Source of the DNA: CALINB01 sp938045325
Lineage (GTDB): Bacteria > Pseudomonadota > Alphaproteobacteria > Rhodospirillales > CALINB01
NCBI GenBank assembly: GCA_038114465.1
Contig: JAYNQW010000005.1
Coordinates: 100,668 to 164,667 of the forward strand
Reading direction: 5' to 3'
Length of the DNA stretch: 64,000 bases
Positions 53,291-61,340 of this stretch are shown piece after piece. The position numbers and the translations under genes are program-made. The notes under the pieces were generated by a model, which saw only the letters and a list, made by a program, of their open reading frames with translations, was not told the origin of the DNA and did not search any database. Each line of letters opens with the position of its first letter. Position 1 is the first letter of the stretch.

Positions 53291-53611
53291 ATGGTTCGCT
53301 TTTCAGTTTTCGTTATCAGCATGTTGATTGCCGTCTTGCTGGCAGGCCCGTTTTCGAGCCCCGCCGCGGCGCAAATGGCTTGTGAAACACGGGCGAAAAT
53401 CACCAAGACCTTAAAGAAAGACTATTCCGAATTACCGGTTTCGGCGGGCCTTGATAATGCCGGACGGATGATCGAAGTGTTCGCCTCGAAGAAAGGCAGC
53501 TGGACGATCCTCATCACTATGCCGACCGGGGTCAGTTGCCTGATGGCGACCGGCGAAAGCTGGGTCCGCCGCGAGTTGAAGGACCTCAAAGGTTCAGAAA
53601 CCAGTTATTAA
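53291..53611 (+). CDS. Small exported protein of unknown function
   Basis: A 106-aa protein with a clear Sec signal peptide (basic start, hydrophobic VISMLIAVLLAGP, cleavage probably after PAAAQ near residue 28). The mature part is about 78 residues with two cysteines (in MACETRAK and GVSCLMATG) that could form a disulphide. The segment GSWTILITMPTGVSCLMATG resembles small periplasmic proteins common in alphaproteobacteria with no assigned role. AGGAG lies 9 bases before the ATG. It is convergent with lpxR, 13 bases away. Confidence 0.75.
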   Translation: MVRFSVFVISMLIAVLLAGPFSSPAAAQMACETRAKITKTLKKDYSELPVSAGLDNAGRMIEVFASKKGSWTILITMPTGVSCLMATGESWVRRELKDLKGSETSY

Positions 53612-53624
53612 AACGCCAACGGAA

Positions 53625-54611
53625 TTAAAACCGGATCGCAAGGCTAAGGGATCCGAATTGATCCGCCGTATCCTGCTGACGGAATTCCTTCGTTCGAAAC
53701 ACATAGGTATAGGCGAGCCGGGCCCGGCCGTATGTAAACGCGACTCCGGTTTGAAATTCCCCGACCAAATATTTTTTATCGACGCTGTGGCTATCACGAA
53801 AAGTATTGCCGTCGAGAAATATATTGCGCCCGACAAGACGTCCTTCGAAGCCGGCGAAGAGATACCAACCGATTGTATCCCGAGCGATAAAGAAATCCGA
53901 ACCCGGCAAGCTCGGACGAATGCGTGGCGGTCCATAATCGTTCGGCAAATCATCACCAATCCGGACCGTGACACCGGCAGCACCATGGGTAAAGACGTTG
54001 CCAAGAGCCGCACCGATATGCGGTGTTAAATCCACCCCTAAACCGGCAGCCTTAAATTCGTGAAACCGGCGCCATTTGCGTTCGTACGTTAACAGGAACG
54101 TCAACTCATCCTTGAGTTGATTATCCCATCCCCTGGGATCAGTCGTATTAATCAAATCGTGGTAATTGCGCTGTATTTCTTCACCGAGCGCGGACGGGCC
54201 GACGACCCCGATCGAAAACTGCAAATTATCGAGCCGTTGGCCGGTATCTGATACCAAGCCGACACCGGCGTAAAGATAGCCCGCGTAGGGCCGTTCATTT
54301 TGAATGAGGCCGGTTTTCGAAATATCGTCCGGCGTATAGAGATTGTGGCCGATCTCATAACTGGTTCTCAGTTTACCGTTGACTGCAAAAACCGGGATGA
54401 AGCCGGCGGCTTTTCGCACCCAATTCGGGACATCGTTCTCCGCCGACAGCCACGCCAGACGGATGCCGTTTGTGTAATGACGGTCATCGCCGCTACCAAA
54501 CAAATCATTTTCGATTTGAATGCTGAGGATTCCATTTTCGTTCGAATCCGCTGCAACCGGGCCCGCGGCTACGATGCAAAGCCCGAACAGAACGGCGCTG
54601 ACAATTTTCAT
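53625..54611 (-). CDS. lpxR: LpxR-type outer-membrane lipid A 3'-O-deacylase
   Basis: Beta-barrel enzyme of the LpxR family (328 aa). In Salmonella LpxR removes the 3'-acyloxyacyl group of lipid A. A signal peptide (KIVSAVLFGLCIVAAGPVAA) is followed by the active-site signature IQIENDLFGSGDDRHYTNG (Asn-Asp plus Thr-Asn) and a later IGHNLYTPDD that could supply the catalytic His. The chain ends in Phe (LAIRF), as in outer-membrane barrels. The start is set at 54611 (MKI...); ATG 54629 is 6 codons longer but lies inside a promoter-like repeat. The longer open frame upstream is antisense to the dioxygenase gene. Confidence 0.85.
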   Translation of the reverse strand: MKIVSAVLFGLCIVAAGPVAADSNENGILSIQIENDLFGSGDDRHYTNGIRLAWLSAENDVPNWVRKAAGFIPVFAVNGKLRTSYEIGHNLYTPDDISKTGLIQNERPYAGYLYAGVGLVSDTGQRLDNLQFSIGVVGPSALGEEIQRNYHDLINTTDPRGWDNQLKDELTFLLTYERKWRRFHEFKAAGLGVDLTPHIGAALGNVFTHGAAGVTVRIGDDLPNDYGPPRIRPSLPGSDFFIARDTIGWYLFAGFEGRLVGRNIFLDGNTFRDSHSVDKKYLVGEFQTGVAFTYGRARLAYTYVFRTKEFRQQDTADQFGSLSLAIRF

Positions 54612-54623
54612 CACGGATCGAAT

Positions 54624-54652
54624 TTGCATATTATAAATATTGCATATTATAA
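54624..54652. promoter_or_regulatory. Tandem 13-base repeat in the lpxR / dioxygenase divergent promoter
   Basis: TTGCATATTATAA is repeated exactly at 54624-54636 and 54640-54652, with a 16-base period. Each copy carries TATAAT on the minus strand, and a plus-strand TATAAT is at 54648-54653. The whole gap between the two divergent genes is short, so the repeat probably contains the -10 elements of both or a regulator site. Confidence 0.55.
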
Positions 54653-54686
54653 TCTGATTTCCTTCTTTTAACGGTAGATACATGTC

Positions 54687-55625
54687 ATGTCGTTTAAAAT
54701 AATACAAAATACTGGCAGTGGGGCCCCGCTCGGCACGGTGATCGAAGGCGTCGATCTTGAGAATCTCGATGACGAGATGTTTGCCAAAATCGAAGATGCC
54801 TTTAACAAGAATTACGTCATTGTTTTTCATGACCAAAATTTGTCGCCGGATGCCCAGGTTGATTTGACCACCCGCCTCGGCAAACCCAATGTGCACGTTC
54901 GGGCCAAGGATTTCGGCATGCCGGGATATCCCTCCATCAATCTCGTGACGAATGTTCAAGAAGACGGCAAATCCATCGGCAGCGCCTATGCCGGCGTTTA
55001 TTGGCATTCGGATTTGTGTTTTCAATTGCGTCCGAGCCGGGCCACGACGTTGTTTGCGATTGAGGTTCCCGAACCCAATCCTGACGGCACGACATTGGGC
55101 GACACGCAATTTGCAAACACGGTCCGGGCCTATGAGACACTGCCCGCACATCTCAAAAAAGCGGTCGAGGGACGCCGTGGCATTTTTCAATATGCGCGAC
55201 GGCAAAGCATGAAACACCAGGAAGACAATAAGGTCACGGGCCGCACCGATCTCTCGGACGAGCAGAAGAAACTGGCGCCCGACGTGACACACCCGATCGT
55301 ACGCTCCCATCCGTTGACCGGCGAGAAATGCCTGTTCATCAACGAAACTTATACATTCGGCGTAACAGGTATGCCCGAAGACGAAGGCCGGGCGCTGGTC
55401 TTGGAATTACAGGCGCATATCACAAAACCCGATAACGTCTACCGGCACCAATGGCGGCCAGGCGATCTCATCATTTGGGATAACACGTCGGCCCAGCATA
55501 AAGCGTCAAAAGATTACAGCTGGCCGGAACACCGGAGGCTGCTGCGTCATTCCGGTGCGCTGTATTCGGAAGAAACCTATTGCGGCGAAATATACGAGCA
55601 AGATACTGCCCAACTCGCGGGATAA
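54687..55625 (+). CDS. TauD/TfdA-family 2-oxoglutarate dioxygenase
   Basis: Fe(II)/2OG-dependent dioxygenase (312 aa, cytoplasmic). The iron triad is His107-x-Asp109 (YWHSDLCFQL) and His271 (TSAQHKASKDY); the 2OG-binding Arg lies in EHRRLLRHSG. The N-terminus IIQNTGSGAPLGTVIEGVDL is TauD-like. Substrates in the family include taurine, alkylsulphates and 2,4-D; none can be chosen here because no sulphonate transport genes are nearby. It diverges from lpxR. Confidence 0.88.
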   Translation: MSFKIIQNTGSGAPLGTVIEGVDLENLDDEMFAKIEDAFNKNYVIVFHDQNLSPDAQVDLTTRLGKPNVHVRAKDFGMPGYPSINLVTNVQEDGKSIGSAYAGVYWHSDLCFQLRPSRATTLFAIEVPEPNPDGTTLGDTQFANTVRAYETLPAHLKKAVEGRRGIFQYARRQSMKHQEDNKVTGRTDLSDEQKKLAPDVTHPIVRSHPLTGEKCLFINETYTFGVTGMPEDEGRALVLELQAHITKPDNVYRHQWRPGDLIIWDNTSAQHKASKDYSWPEHRRLLRHSGALYSEETYCGEIYEQDTAQLAG

Positions 55626-55661
55626 GCGACCGAAACCCAAAAAACCCCATTTTGAGCCATA

Positions 55662-55690
55662 CTTGACCTTCCCGCGCGAACACCCCATTT
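55662..55690 (+). promoter_or_regulatory. RpoH (sigma-32)-type heat-shock promoter of hsp20
   Basis: CTTGACC (55662-55668) and CCCCATTT (55683-55690) are separated by 14 bases. This is close to the sigma-32 consensus CTTGAAA-N11-16-CCCCATNT. The hsp20 ATG is at 55769 with GAGGAGG ahead of it, leaving a leader of roughly 70 bases. Confidence 0.8.
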
Positions 55691-55768
55691 TATGACTGGA
55701 AAATGAACGGATGCCTCACAGAGGGTCCTGATGCGTACTCGCTCATCGTTAAAGAGGAGGTCGCGGCG

Positions 55769-56242
55769 ATGCCACGGTTAAGCGATTTTAACAGCCCCCT
55801 GCTTTTGGGTTTCGATCACTTTGAACGCCTGCTCGACCAAGCGTCAAAAATGTCGGCCGAAGGCTATCCCCCCTACAATATCGAACAAACAGGCGAAAAC
55901 AGCCTGCGCATCACCTTGGCCGTTGCAGGTTTCTCCACCGAAGACCTCAGCGTCACCATCGAAGAAAATCAGCTGATTGTCCGGGGCCGCAATACAGAAG
56001 ATGACAGTAACCGCATTTTTTTACATCGCGGGATTGCATCACGCCAATTTCAGCGCAGTTTCGTACTGGCCGAAGGCATTGAAGTCACCGGATCAACAAT
56101 AGATAATGGCCTTCTGCATATTGAGTTGGAACGGGAAATTCAGGAACCGGAAGTTCGGACCATAAAAATAGAAACCGCCGCCGGAAACGGAAAAACAAAG
56201 TCCGTCGGTTCAAAAACGATCGACTTGAAAGCCGATCAATAA
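55769..56242 (+). CDS. Small heat-shock protein Hsp20
   Basis: Alpha-crystallin-type holdase chaperone (157 aa). The core crystallin domain spans about residues 30-125 (ITLAVAGFSTEDLSVTIEEN, then QFQRSFVLAEGIEVTGSTID and GLLHIELERE). The ATG at 55769 has GAGGAGG 8 bases upstream; an in-frame start at 55703 is rejected. It resembles IbpA-type proteins. It is co-transcribed with the DUF1150 gene from an RpoH-type promoter. Confidence 0.93.
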   Translation: MPRLSDFNSPLLLGFDHFERLLDQASKMSAEGYPPYNIEQTGENSLRITLAVAGFSTEDLSVTIEENQLIVRGRNTEDDSNRIFLHRGIASRQFQRSFVLAEGIEVTGSTIDNGLLHIELEREIQEPEVRTIKIETAAGNGKTKSVGSKTIDLKADQ

Positions 56243-56280
56243 TTTCACGCTTATCGCTTGCGTGAATAGGAGCCAAAGTG

Positions 56281-56538
56281 ATGACGATTGAAGAAAAAGA
56301 AAAAGAACAAATCGAGATGATGGAAAACGACGATGAGTGGCTGCGCTGCTTATCGCCGCTTGAACTCGAGTCTTTAGGCGTCAACTATATCGCTTACGTT
56401 AAACCCATTACCGTCGACGGTGAACGGGCTTACGGCATCTATAGCGCTAATGGTGAACAGCTCGGTGTTTCCGAACATCACGACCTGGCACTTGAGACCA
56501 TTCGGGAACAGGACCTCGAACCGCTGAGTTTGCATTAG
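56281..56538 (+). CDS. DUF1150 family protein
   Basis: An 85-aa protein of a family found almost only in alphaproteobacteria and usually next to hsp20; function unknown. Family features are LSPLELESLGVNYIAYVKP and the segment GIYSANGEQLGV. The ATG at 56281 has AGGAG 8 bases upstream; a GTG one codon earlier is possible. It lies 38 bases after hsp20, so probably heat-induced with it, and is convergent with ptsN. Confidence 0.85.
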   Translation: MTIEEKEKEQIEMMENDDEWLRCLSPLELESLGVNYIAYVKPITVDGERAYGIYSANGEQLGVSEHHDLALETIREQDLEPLSLH

Positions 56539-56573
56539 AGCGGATATTCAAATCGAATGAAATATTGACCGGC

Positions 56574-57038
56574 TCAGGCCGCGCGATACTCGGCCGATTC
56601 TGTCAATAGCGCGTACAGCGCTTCGGCGTTATCCGTGCCGCGTAATTTTTCGCAGACGGCCTTATCGCGCAGCAACCGCGAAACCCGGGCCAACGCTTTA
56701 AGGTGATCGGCTCCGGCAGTTTCCGGCGCTAACAAAAGAAAGATCAAATCGACGGGCTGATCGTCGATAGCATGAAAATCGATCGGCTTTTCAAGGCGGG
56801 CAAAAAAACCGTACAGCCGGTCAAGGTTTGGCAATTTACCGTGCGGAATGGCGATTCCATTGCCGACACCGGTGGTCCCTAAGCGTTCGCGTTCGATCAA
56901 AACATCAAATATTGCGCGCTCGTGAAGTTCGGAAATTTCAGCAACATGACGCGCCAGTTCCTGCAGGGCTTGCTTTTTACTAGTAACACGTAAATCCGCG
57001 ATAATACTGTCAGACGTCAAAAGATCAGTAATTTCCAT
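56574..57038 (-). CDS. ptsN: PTS nitrogen regulatory EIIA (PtsN)
   Basis: EIIA-Ntr regulator of potassium and nitrogen/carbon physiology (154 aa). The phospho-accepting His66 is in GNGIAIPHGKLP; the fold spans the whole chain. The ATG at 57038 has AGGTGG about 8-9 bases upstream; an ORF start 4 codons earlier is less likely. It lies 17 bases after hpf at the end of the lpt-rpoN-hpf-ptsN run. No PtsP is present in the window, so its phosphate may come from the EI/HPr pair at 14835-16886. Confidence 0.94.
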   Translation of the reverse strand: MEITDLLTSDSIIADLRVTSKKQALQELARHVAEISELHERAIFDVLIERERLGTTGVGNGIAIPHGKLPNLDRLYGFFARLEKPIDFHAIDDQPVDLIFLLLAPETAGADHLKALARVSRLLRDKAVCEKLRGTDNAEALYALLTESAEYRAA

Positions 57039-57055
57039 ACCGCTAACCACCTATT

Positions 57056-57634
57056 TTAAGAAGATTTAGTCTGTTGATTTTCGTTTGGATCAATCCAGCC
57101 GATATTACCGTCAGCCCGGCGGTAAACGACGTTAATGCCGCCATGGGCCCGATTTCGAAATAACGTTAACGGCAAGTCGGATAAATCCATATGCATTACC
57201 GCCTGGCTCACCGTTAAGGTCGCAATCTCGTGCGGCATTTCGGCAATGATCACCGGCTGCGAATCTTCGGGCACTTCATCGCCCTGCTCCGGCGCAATCA
57301 CGTATTGTTGCGCCACCTCCGTATCCTCGGCGCTCGCGCGATGATGATCAGTCAAACGGCGTTTATAGCGGCGTAATTGTTTAGAAATCCGCTCCAGCGA
57401 TTGATCAAACGCGGTATAGGCATCATCGTGGGTCGCGCTGCCTTGCATTGATAAGCCGCGCCCGGCATGAACGGATATATCGGCGCGAAATGACTGACCG
57501 TCCTTGGAAAACGTCACCGAGGCGTTTAAGGCCCGGTTGAAATATTTCGTAACCGTTGAATCAAGATGATCCGTAGCGTGGGCACGCAACGCATCCCCGA
57601 CATCGACATGTTTACCTTGTACTGAAATATCCAT
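57056..57634 (-). CDS. hpf: Ribosome hibernation-promoting factor, long form
   Basis: Long HPF (192 aa), which drives 100S ribosome dimers in stationary phase. The N-terminal domain, about 1-100, begins MDISVQGKHVDVGDALRAH. A variable linker follows, then the C-terminal dimerisation domain MDLSDLPLTLFRNRAHGGIN. It stands between rpoN and ptsN, the standard proteobacterial order, with its own 265-base upstream region. Confidence 0.94.
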   Translation of the reverse strand: MDISVQGKHVDVGDALRAHATDHLDSTVTKYFNRALNASVTFSKDGQSFRADISVHAGRGLSMQGSATHDDAYTAFDQSLERISKQLRRYKRRLTDHHRASAEDTEVAQQYVIAPEQGDEVPEDSQPVIIAEMPHEIATLTVSQAVMHMDLSDLPLTLFRNRAHGGINVVYRRADGNIGWIDPNENQQTKSS

Positions 57635-57899
57635 GAATTCAGCCGTACGCCCTATTCGGGTTTAACAGCGTTCCTCTGTTTCAATTATAATATTTTGGTT
57701 CCGATAGCGATACAGTGTGCCGTACTTTTTAATCGGTTTTATTCGTGCCGGACTGCTTCCTTGCCATCAAACAATACGGCGTCATCAATTAAGGGACCGG
57801 AAGTTAGTGGCCGTGACCGGCAGTGTCAAGAGGCTCACAAGCCCCCGGAATCATTAGGAAAATAGCCAAAAATTGACGTAAAAAGCCCTTTACAAACGC
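57635..57899. other. hpf-rpoN intergenic region (265 bases)
   Basis: On the minus strand ATTATAATTG (near 57684-57693) could be the -10 for hpf. A 6-bp stem-loop (GAGGCT 57830-57835 with AGCCCC 57840-57845) lies about 55 bases beyond the rpoN stop but has no T-run, so transcription may read through. Nothing else is recognised. Confidence 0.35.
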
Positions 57900-59417
57900 C
57901 TATAATGCGGCTTTCTTTTCGCGTCGGCGCTGGACCGAGGACCCGATTCCCATCGCTTCACGATACTTGGCAACAGTCCGCCGGGCGATATCAACACCTT
58001 CCTTTTTTAGTATTTCGACGATTTTATCATCGGACAAAACTTTTTCCGCGGGTTCATCATTAACGAGCGATTTTATGCGATGGCGTACGGATTCCGCCGA
58101 ATGGGACGTGCCGCCGAAATTGTTATTAATGGCCGGTGTGAAGAAGTATTTCAGTTCATAAATGCCACGCGGTGTTGCCATATACTTGTTCGAGGTAACC
58201 CGGCTGACCGTACTTTCATGCATTTCAATTGCATCGGCGATATCCCGCAAGACAAGCGGTTTTAAGGATTGCACGCCATTGATAAAAAAGGCCTCCTGCT
58301 GACGGACGATTTCCGTTGCAACTTTTAATATCGTTGTTGCCCGTTGGTGCAGGGATTTCACCAGCCAATTCGCCGACGTTAAACATTCAATAAGATAACG
58401 CTTATCGTTTTTGTTGCGCGCCGTCTCACTGATTTGAGCGTAATAACTGTTGTTGACGAGAACCCGCGGCAGCGTTTCGCCGTTCAGTTCAATGACCCAG
58501 CCGCCGCCGGCTTTCGGCCGCATTAAAACATCCGGTGTTACCGATTGTGTGACGATTTGATCGAAAGCCAACGCCGGTTTGGGGTTAAGCGCTCGAATTT
58601 CCGCAACCATATCGTTGATATCTTCGGCATCAACGCCGCATTTTTTAATGAGTGAGTTCAGATCGCGCTTTGCCAGCAGATCGAGATTATCGAGAAGCGC
58701 CTCCATCGCAGGGTCGAGACGATTACAATCGCGTAGTTGTATGCGCAGACATTCGGCTAAATTACGGGCGAATATTCCCGGTGGGTCAAACTGCTGTAAG
58801 AGCTCAAGCGTCTTTTCAATGCGCTCTTCCGGACAGCCGAGAATCTCGGCCACGGATGACAGGTCCTCGGGGACGTAGCCCGATTCATCGAGCGACTCGA
58901 TCAAATGCACAGCGATCACGCAATCGATAGGGTCTTCGATCATGGTTAACTGCGCACGCAAATGCTCTTGAAGCGAAATTGAATTGCTTAGGGTTTCTTC
59001 GAGATTGGGGAGGCTTCCGTCGAAACTACCACCGGTTGAACTCGGCTGTACAAAAGTCGATGAGTCACGCATCCCGGCGCCATCGCCGGCAGCGGACTGT
59101 TCCCATATGGCGTCATCCGGCGCATCGATGGAATCATTTTCAAAATTTGCCGGTGCCGATGAATCAAAATCCATCGTTTGTTCAACGCCCTCAAGCGATC
59201 CCGCTTCTTGTTCAGCATCCGGCGTGCCGATGGAATCATCCATTCGATCAACGGTATCGTCTTCGCGTTCGAGCAAAGGATTTTGCTCGAGCTCCGTTTC
59301 AACATATTCAGACAATTCAACATTGGACAATTGCAGCAGTTTGATCGCCTGCTGCAATTGCGGCGTCATGACCAGCGACTGGCCTTGCCGTAGTTCTAAA
59401 CGCGGAGCAATCGCCAT
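57900..59417 (-). CDS. rpoN: RNA polymerase sigma-54 factor
   Basis: Sigma-54 (505 aa), which needs enhancer-binding ATPases and reads -24/-12 promoters. Region I is complete (LRQGQSLVMTPQLQQAIKLL). An acidic region II (about 55-105) follows, then the core-binding domain, the HTH and the C-terminal RpoN box ARRTVAKYREAMGI. It is 167 bases downstream of lptB. It is associated in the run with ptsN, a known modulator of nitrogen-related functions. Confidence 0.96.
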   Translation of the reverse strand: MAIAPRLELRQGQSLVMTPQLQQAIKLLQLSNVELSEYVETELEQNPLLEREDDTVDRMDDSIGTPDAEQEAGSLEGVEQTMDFDSSAPANFENDSIDAPDDAIWEQSAAGDGAGMRDSSTFVQPSSTGGSFDGSLPNLEETLSNSISLQEHLRAQLTMIEDPIDCVIAVHLIESLDESGYVPEDLSSVAEILGCPEERIEKTLELLQQFDPPGIFARNLAECLRIQLRDCNRLDPAMEALLDNLDLLAKRDLNSLIKKCGVDAEDINDMVAEIRALNPKPALAFDQIVTQSVTPDVLMRPKAGGGWVIELNGETLPRVLVNNSYYAQISETARNKNDKRYLIECLTSANWLVKSLHQRATTILKVATEIVRQQEAFFINGVQSLKPLVLRDIADAIEMHESTVSRVTSNKYMATPRGIYELKYFFTPAINNNFGGTSHSAESVRHRIKSLVNDEPAEKVLSDDKIVEILKKEGVDIARRTVAKYREAMGIGSSVQRRREKKAAL

Positions 59418-59584
59418 ACGTCAGAAAATCCCACAACCATGTCCCACATCTCGGTTCAACACAATTCAGCCGGTATACGGCGAACTCACACATTTGTATG
59501 ATTTCACCGTGATACACACGAACGGCGTTATCGTGACCGACCCATGACCCGGCCTATATTCCGGCTCATGAAGTTAATAAATTC

Positions 59585-60394
59585 TTACAGATTGAACCGT
59601 TCGCCGAGGTAAACCCGCCGAACGTCTTCATTACCCACGATATCAGACGGCGCGCCTTCCATCAAAACCATCCCATCATGAATAATGTACGCCCGATCAA
59701 TCACATCGAGGGTTTCGCGCACATTATGATCGGTGATCAGGACGCCGATCCCCTTGTTTTTGAGTTGAATGACCAAATCGCGGATATCGGATACGGCAAT
59801 CGGATCGATGCCGGCAAACGGCTCATCGAGTAAGATGAAATGCGGGTTGGAAGCCAAGGCGCGAGCGATTTCGACCCGGCGGCGTTCTCCGCCGGAAAGC
59901 GCTAAGGATGGTGTCCGCCTTAAATGGCTGATCGAAAATTCCGCCAACAATGAGTCCAACATGGCTTCACGTTTTTCTTGGGATTTTTCGATGACCTCGA
60001 GAATGGCGCGAATGTTTCCTTCCACAGTGAGGCCCCGAAAGATCGACGCTTCTTGCGGCAAATACCCGATGCCCAGGCGGGCCCGGCGGTACATCGGTAA
60101 ATCCGTCAAATCATCGCCGTCCATGACGACGCTTCCGTAATCCGGCGGCAGCAAACCGGTGATCATATAAAAGCATGTCGTTTTACCGGCACCGTTCGGG
60201 CCGAGGAGACCAACGACTTCACCGCGCTGCACACGCAGGCTGACCCCCCGTACCACGGGGCGTTTTTTAAAACGCTTGCCGAGATTGCTGGCATAGAGAC
60301 CCGGATTATCCGCAACCAGGCGCGGGCCGTCGGCAACATCCTCGACGGGCGCTAAATGGGGGCGCTTTGCTTGATAAATCGGTGTCTTCGTCAT
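59585..60394 (-). CDS. lptB: LPS export ABC transporter ATPase LptB
   Basis: Cytoplasmic ATPase of the LptB2FGC complex that extracts LPS from the inner membrane (269 aa). Walker A GPNGAGKT is at about 65-72, the signature is LALSGGERRRVEIARAL, Walker B is FILLDEPFAGIDP, and the H-loop is LITDHNVRE. The N-terminus is extended by about 30 residues over E. coli LptB. The ATG 60394 (MTKTP) is used; a TTG 3 codons upstream is possible. It is 97 bases after lptA. Confidence 0.95.
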   Translation of the reverse strand: MTKTPIYQAKRPHLAPVEDVADGPRLVADNPGLYASNLGKRFKKRPVVRGVSLRVQRGEVVGLLGPNGAGKTTCFYMITGLLPPDYGSVVMDGDDLTDLPMYRRARLGIGYLPQEASIFRGLTVEGNIRAILEVIEKSQEKREAMLDSLLAEFSISHLRRTPSLALSGGERRRVEIARALASNPHFILLDEPFAGIDPIAVSDIRDLVIQLKNKGIGVLITDHNVRETLDVIDRAYIIHDGMVLMEGAPSDIVGNEDVRRVYLGERFNL

Positions 60395-60491
60395 GGTTTC
60401 CAATAAACCTAAACCGCCATAAACCTAAAGTGCCAGGCGTTTATTTTTCCTTACTGCCAAAGTCCCGCAATAAGGGGGCTTTCGGCAGGCC

Positions 60492-61340
60492 TTATTTTTT
60501 ATCGCGAGTCGGTTGTAGCACACCTTGTACCCGTCCGCCTCCCCGCGATGAGGGCGGGCAGCTAAAAAGTTTGCTGATACCCGTATTGAGGTTGATTTCT
60601 GCTTTACAGCCCTTCAATTGGTCGGATCCCCGCCACATCCGCACATTACCAGTTAAAACGGCAATCCCGGTCGCTACCTCATAAACACCCCGGTCTGCAA
60701 CGGCCCGCTCGTCCTTTGTCGCAACCCGGACCTTATCAAAGGCCTCGATCCGGTATACTTTCGATTTGCCCTGGCGGTCCTTACGAAAATAGGCCGCCAG
60801 CACATCGGCCCGCAAAACCCGGTTTTGCCGCTGCGCGACAGCATTGCCGCGGGCCACAGCCATTTGCTTTGTTTCCCAATATTCGATTTGTTTATCAGCC
60901 GTGATTTTGTCCTGCGCGGTTAAAAACCGAACCTTCTGTTTCTGAGCCGTCAAAATCAAAATAGCTTTGTCGACATCATAAACGCCCTTATCACCAAACG
61001 CCTTTTGGCCAGGCGACACGATGCGCACTTTCCCGATGGCATCAAGTCGCCAAATTTCAGTCCCTTTATTTTTTGCTTTATCTTTTTCCCGGTAATACGC
61101 CTTCAGCGAATCCGCGTAGACATGGACATCACCGCGAACAGCGTGAGCATTGCCTTTGGCCAAAAACACCAGTTTGTCGCGTTGCCACTCGATACCTTCC
61201 TCGGCGTTGATTTCTATCGGCTGTTTGTTATCGGTGCTGGCAAAATTCAGCGTTTGTGCCTGCACTGCCTGCCAAGCGGCAATGAACAACACGAAAATAC
61301 CAACAGCAACATTCAACCCTTTGCAAAGATAATTTGTCAT
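60492..61340 (-). CDS. lptA: LPS transport periplasmic protein LptA
   Basis: Periplasmic bridge protein of the Lpt pathway (282 aa, longer than the 185 of E. coli). The signal peptide (LNVAVGIFVLFIAAWQAVQA) is followed by two OstA_N-like beta-jellyroll stretches with repeated motifs (DAIGKVRIVSPGQKAFGDKG and FDKVRVATKDERAVADRG). The C-terminal tail is Cys- and Arg-containing (SCPPSSRGGGRV). The ATG overlaps the lptC stop by 4 bases. The duplication suggests a longer or self-stacking module. Confidence 0.92.
   Translation of the reverse strand: MTNYLCKGLNVAVGIFVLFIAAWQAVQAQTLNFASTDNKQPIEINAEEGIEWQRDKLVFLAKGNAHAVRGDVHVYADSLKAYYREKDKAKNKGTEIWRLDAIGKVRIVSPGQKAFGDKGVYDVDKAILILTAQKQKVRFLTAQDKITADKQIEYWETKQMAVARGNAVAQRQNRVLRADVLAAYFRKDRQGKSKVYRIEAFDKVRVATKDERAVADRGVYEVATGIAVLTGNVRMWRGSDQLKGCKAEINLNTGISKLFSCPPSSRGGGRVQGVLQPTRDKK

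Noticed and set aside
54612..55310. Long upstream extension of the lpxR frame
   Set aside because: It runs antisense through the conserved dioxygenase gene, and the signal peptide at 54611 marks the true start.
57873..57906. TTGACG ... TATAAT on the plus strand near the rpoN 3' end
   Set aside because: The spacing is 22 bases, too long for a sigma-70 promoter, and no plus-strand gene follows.
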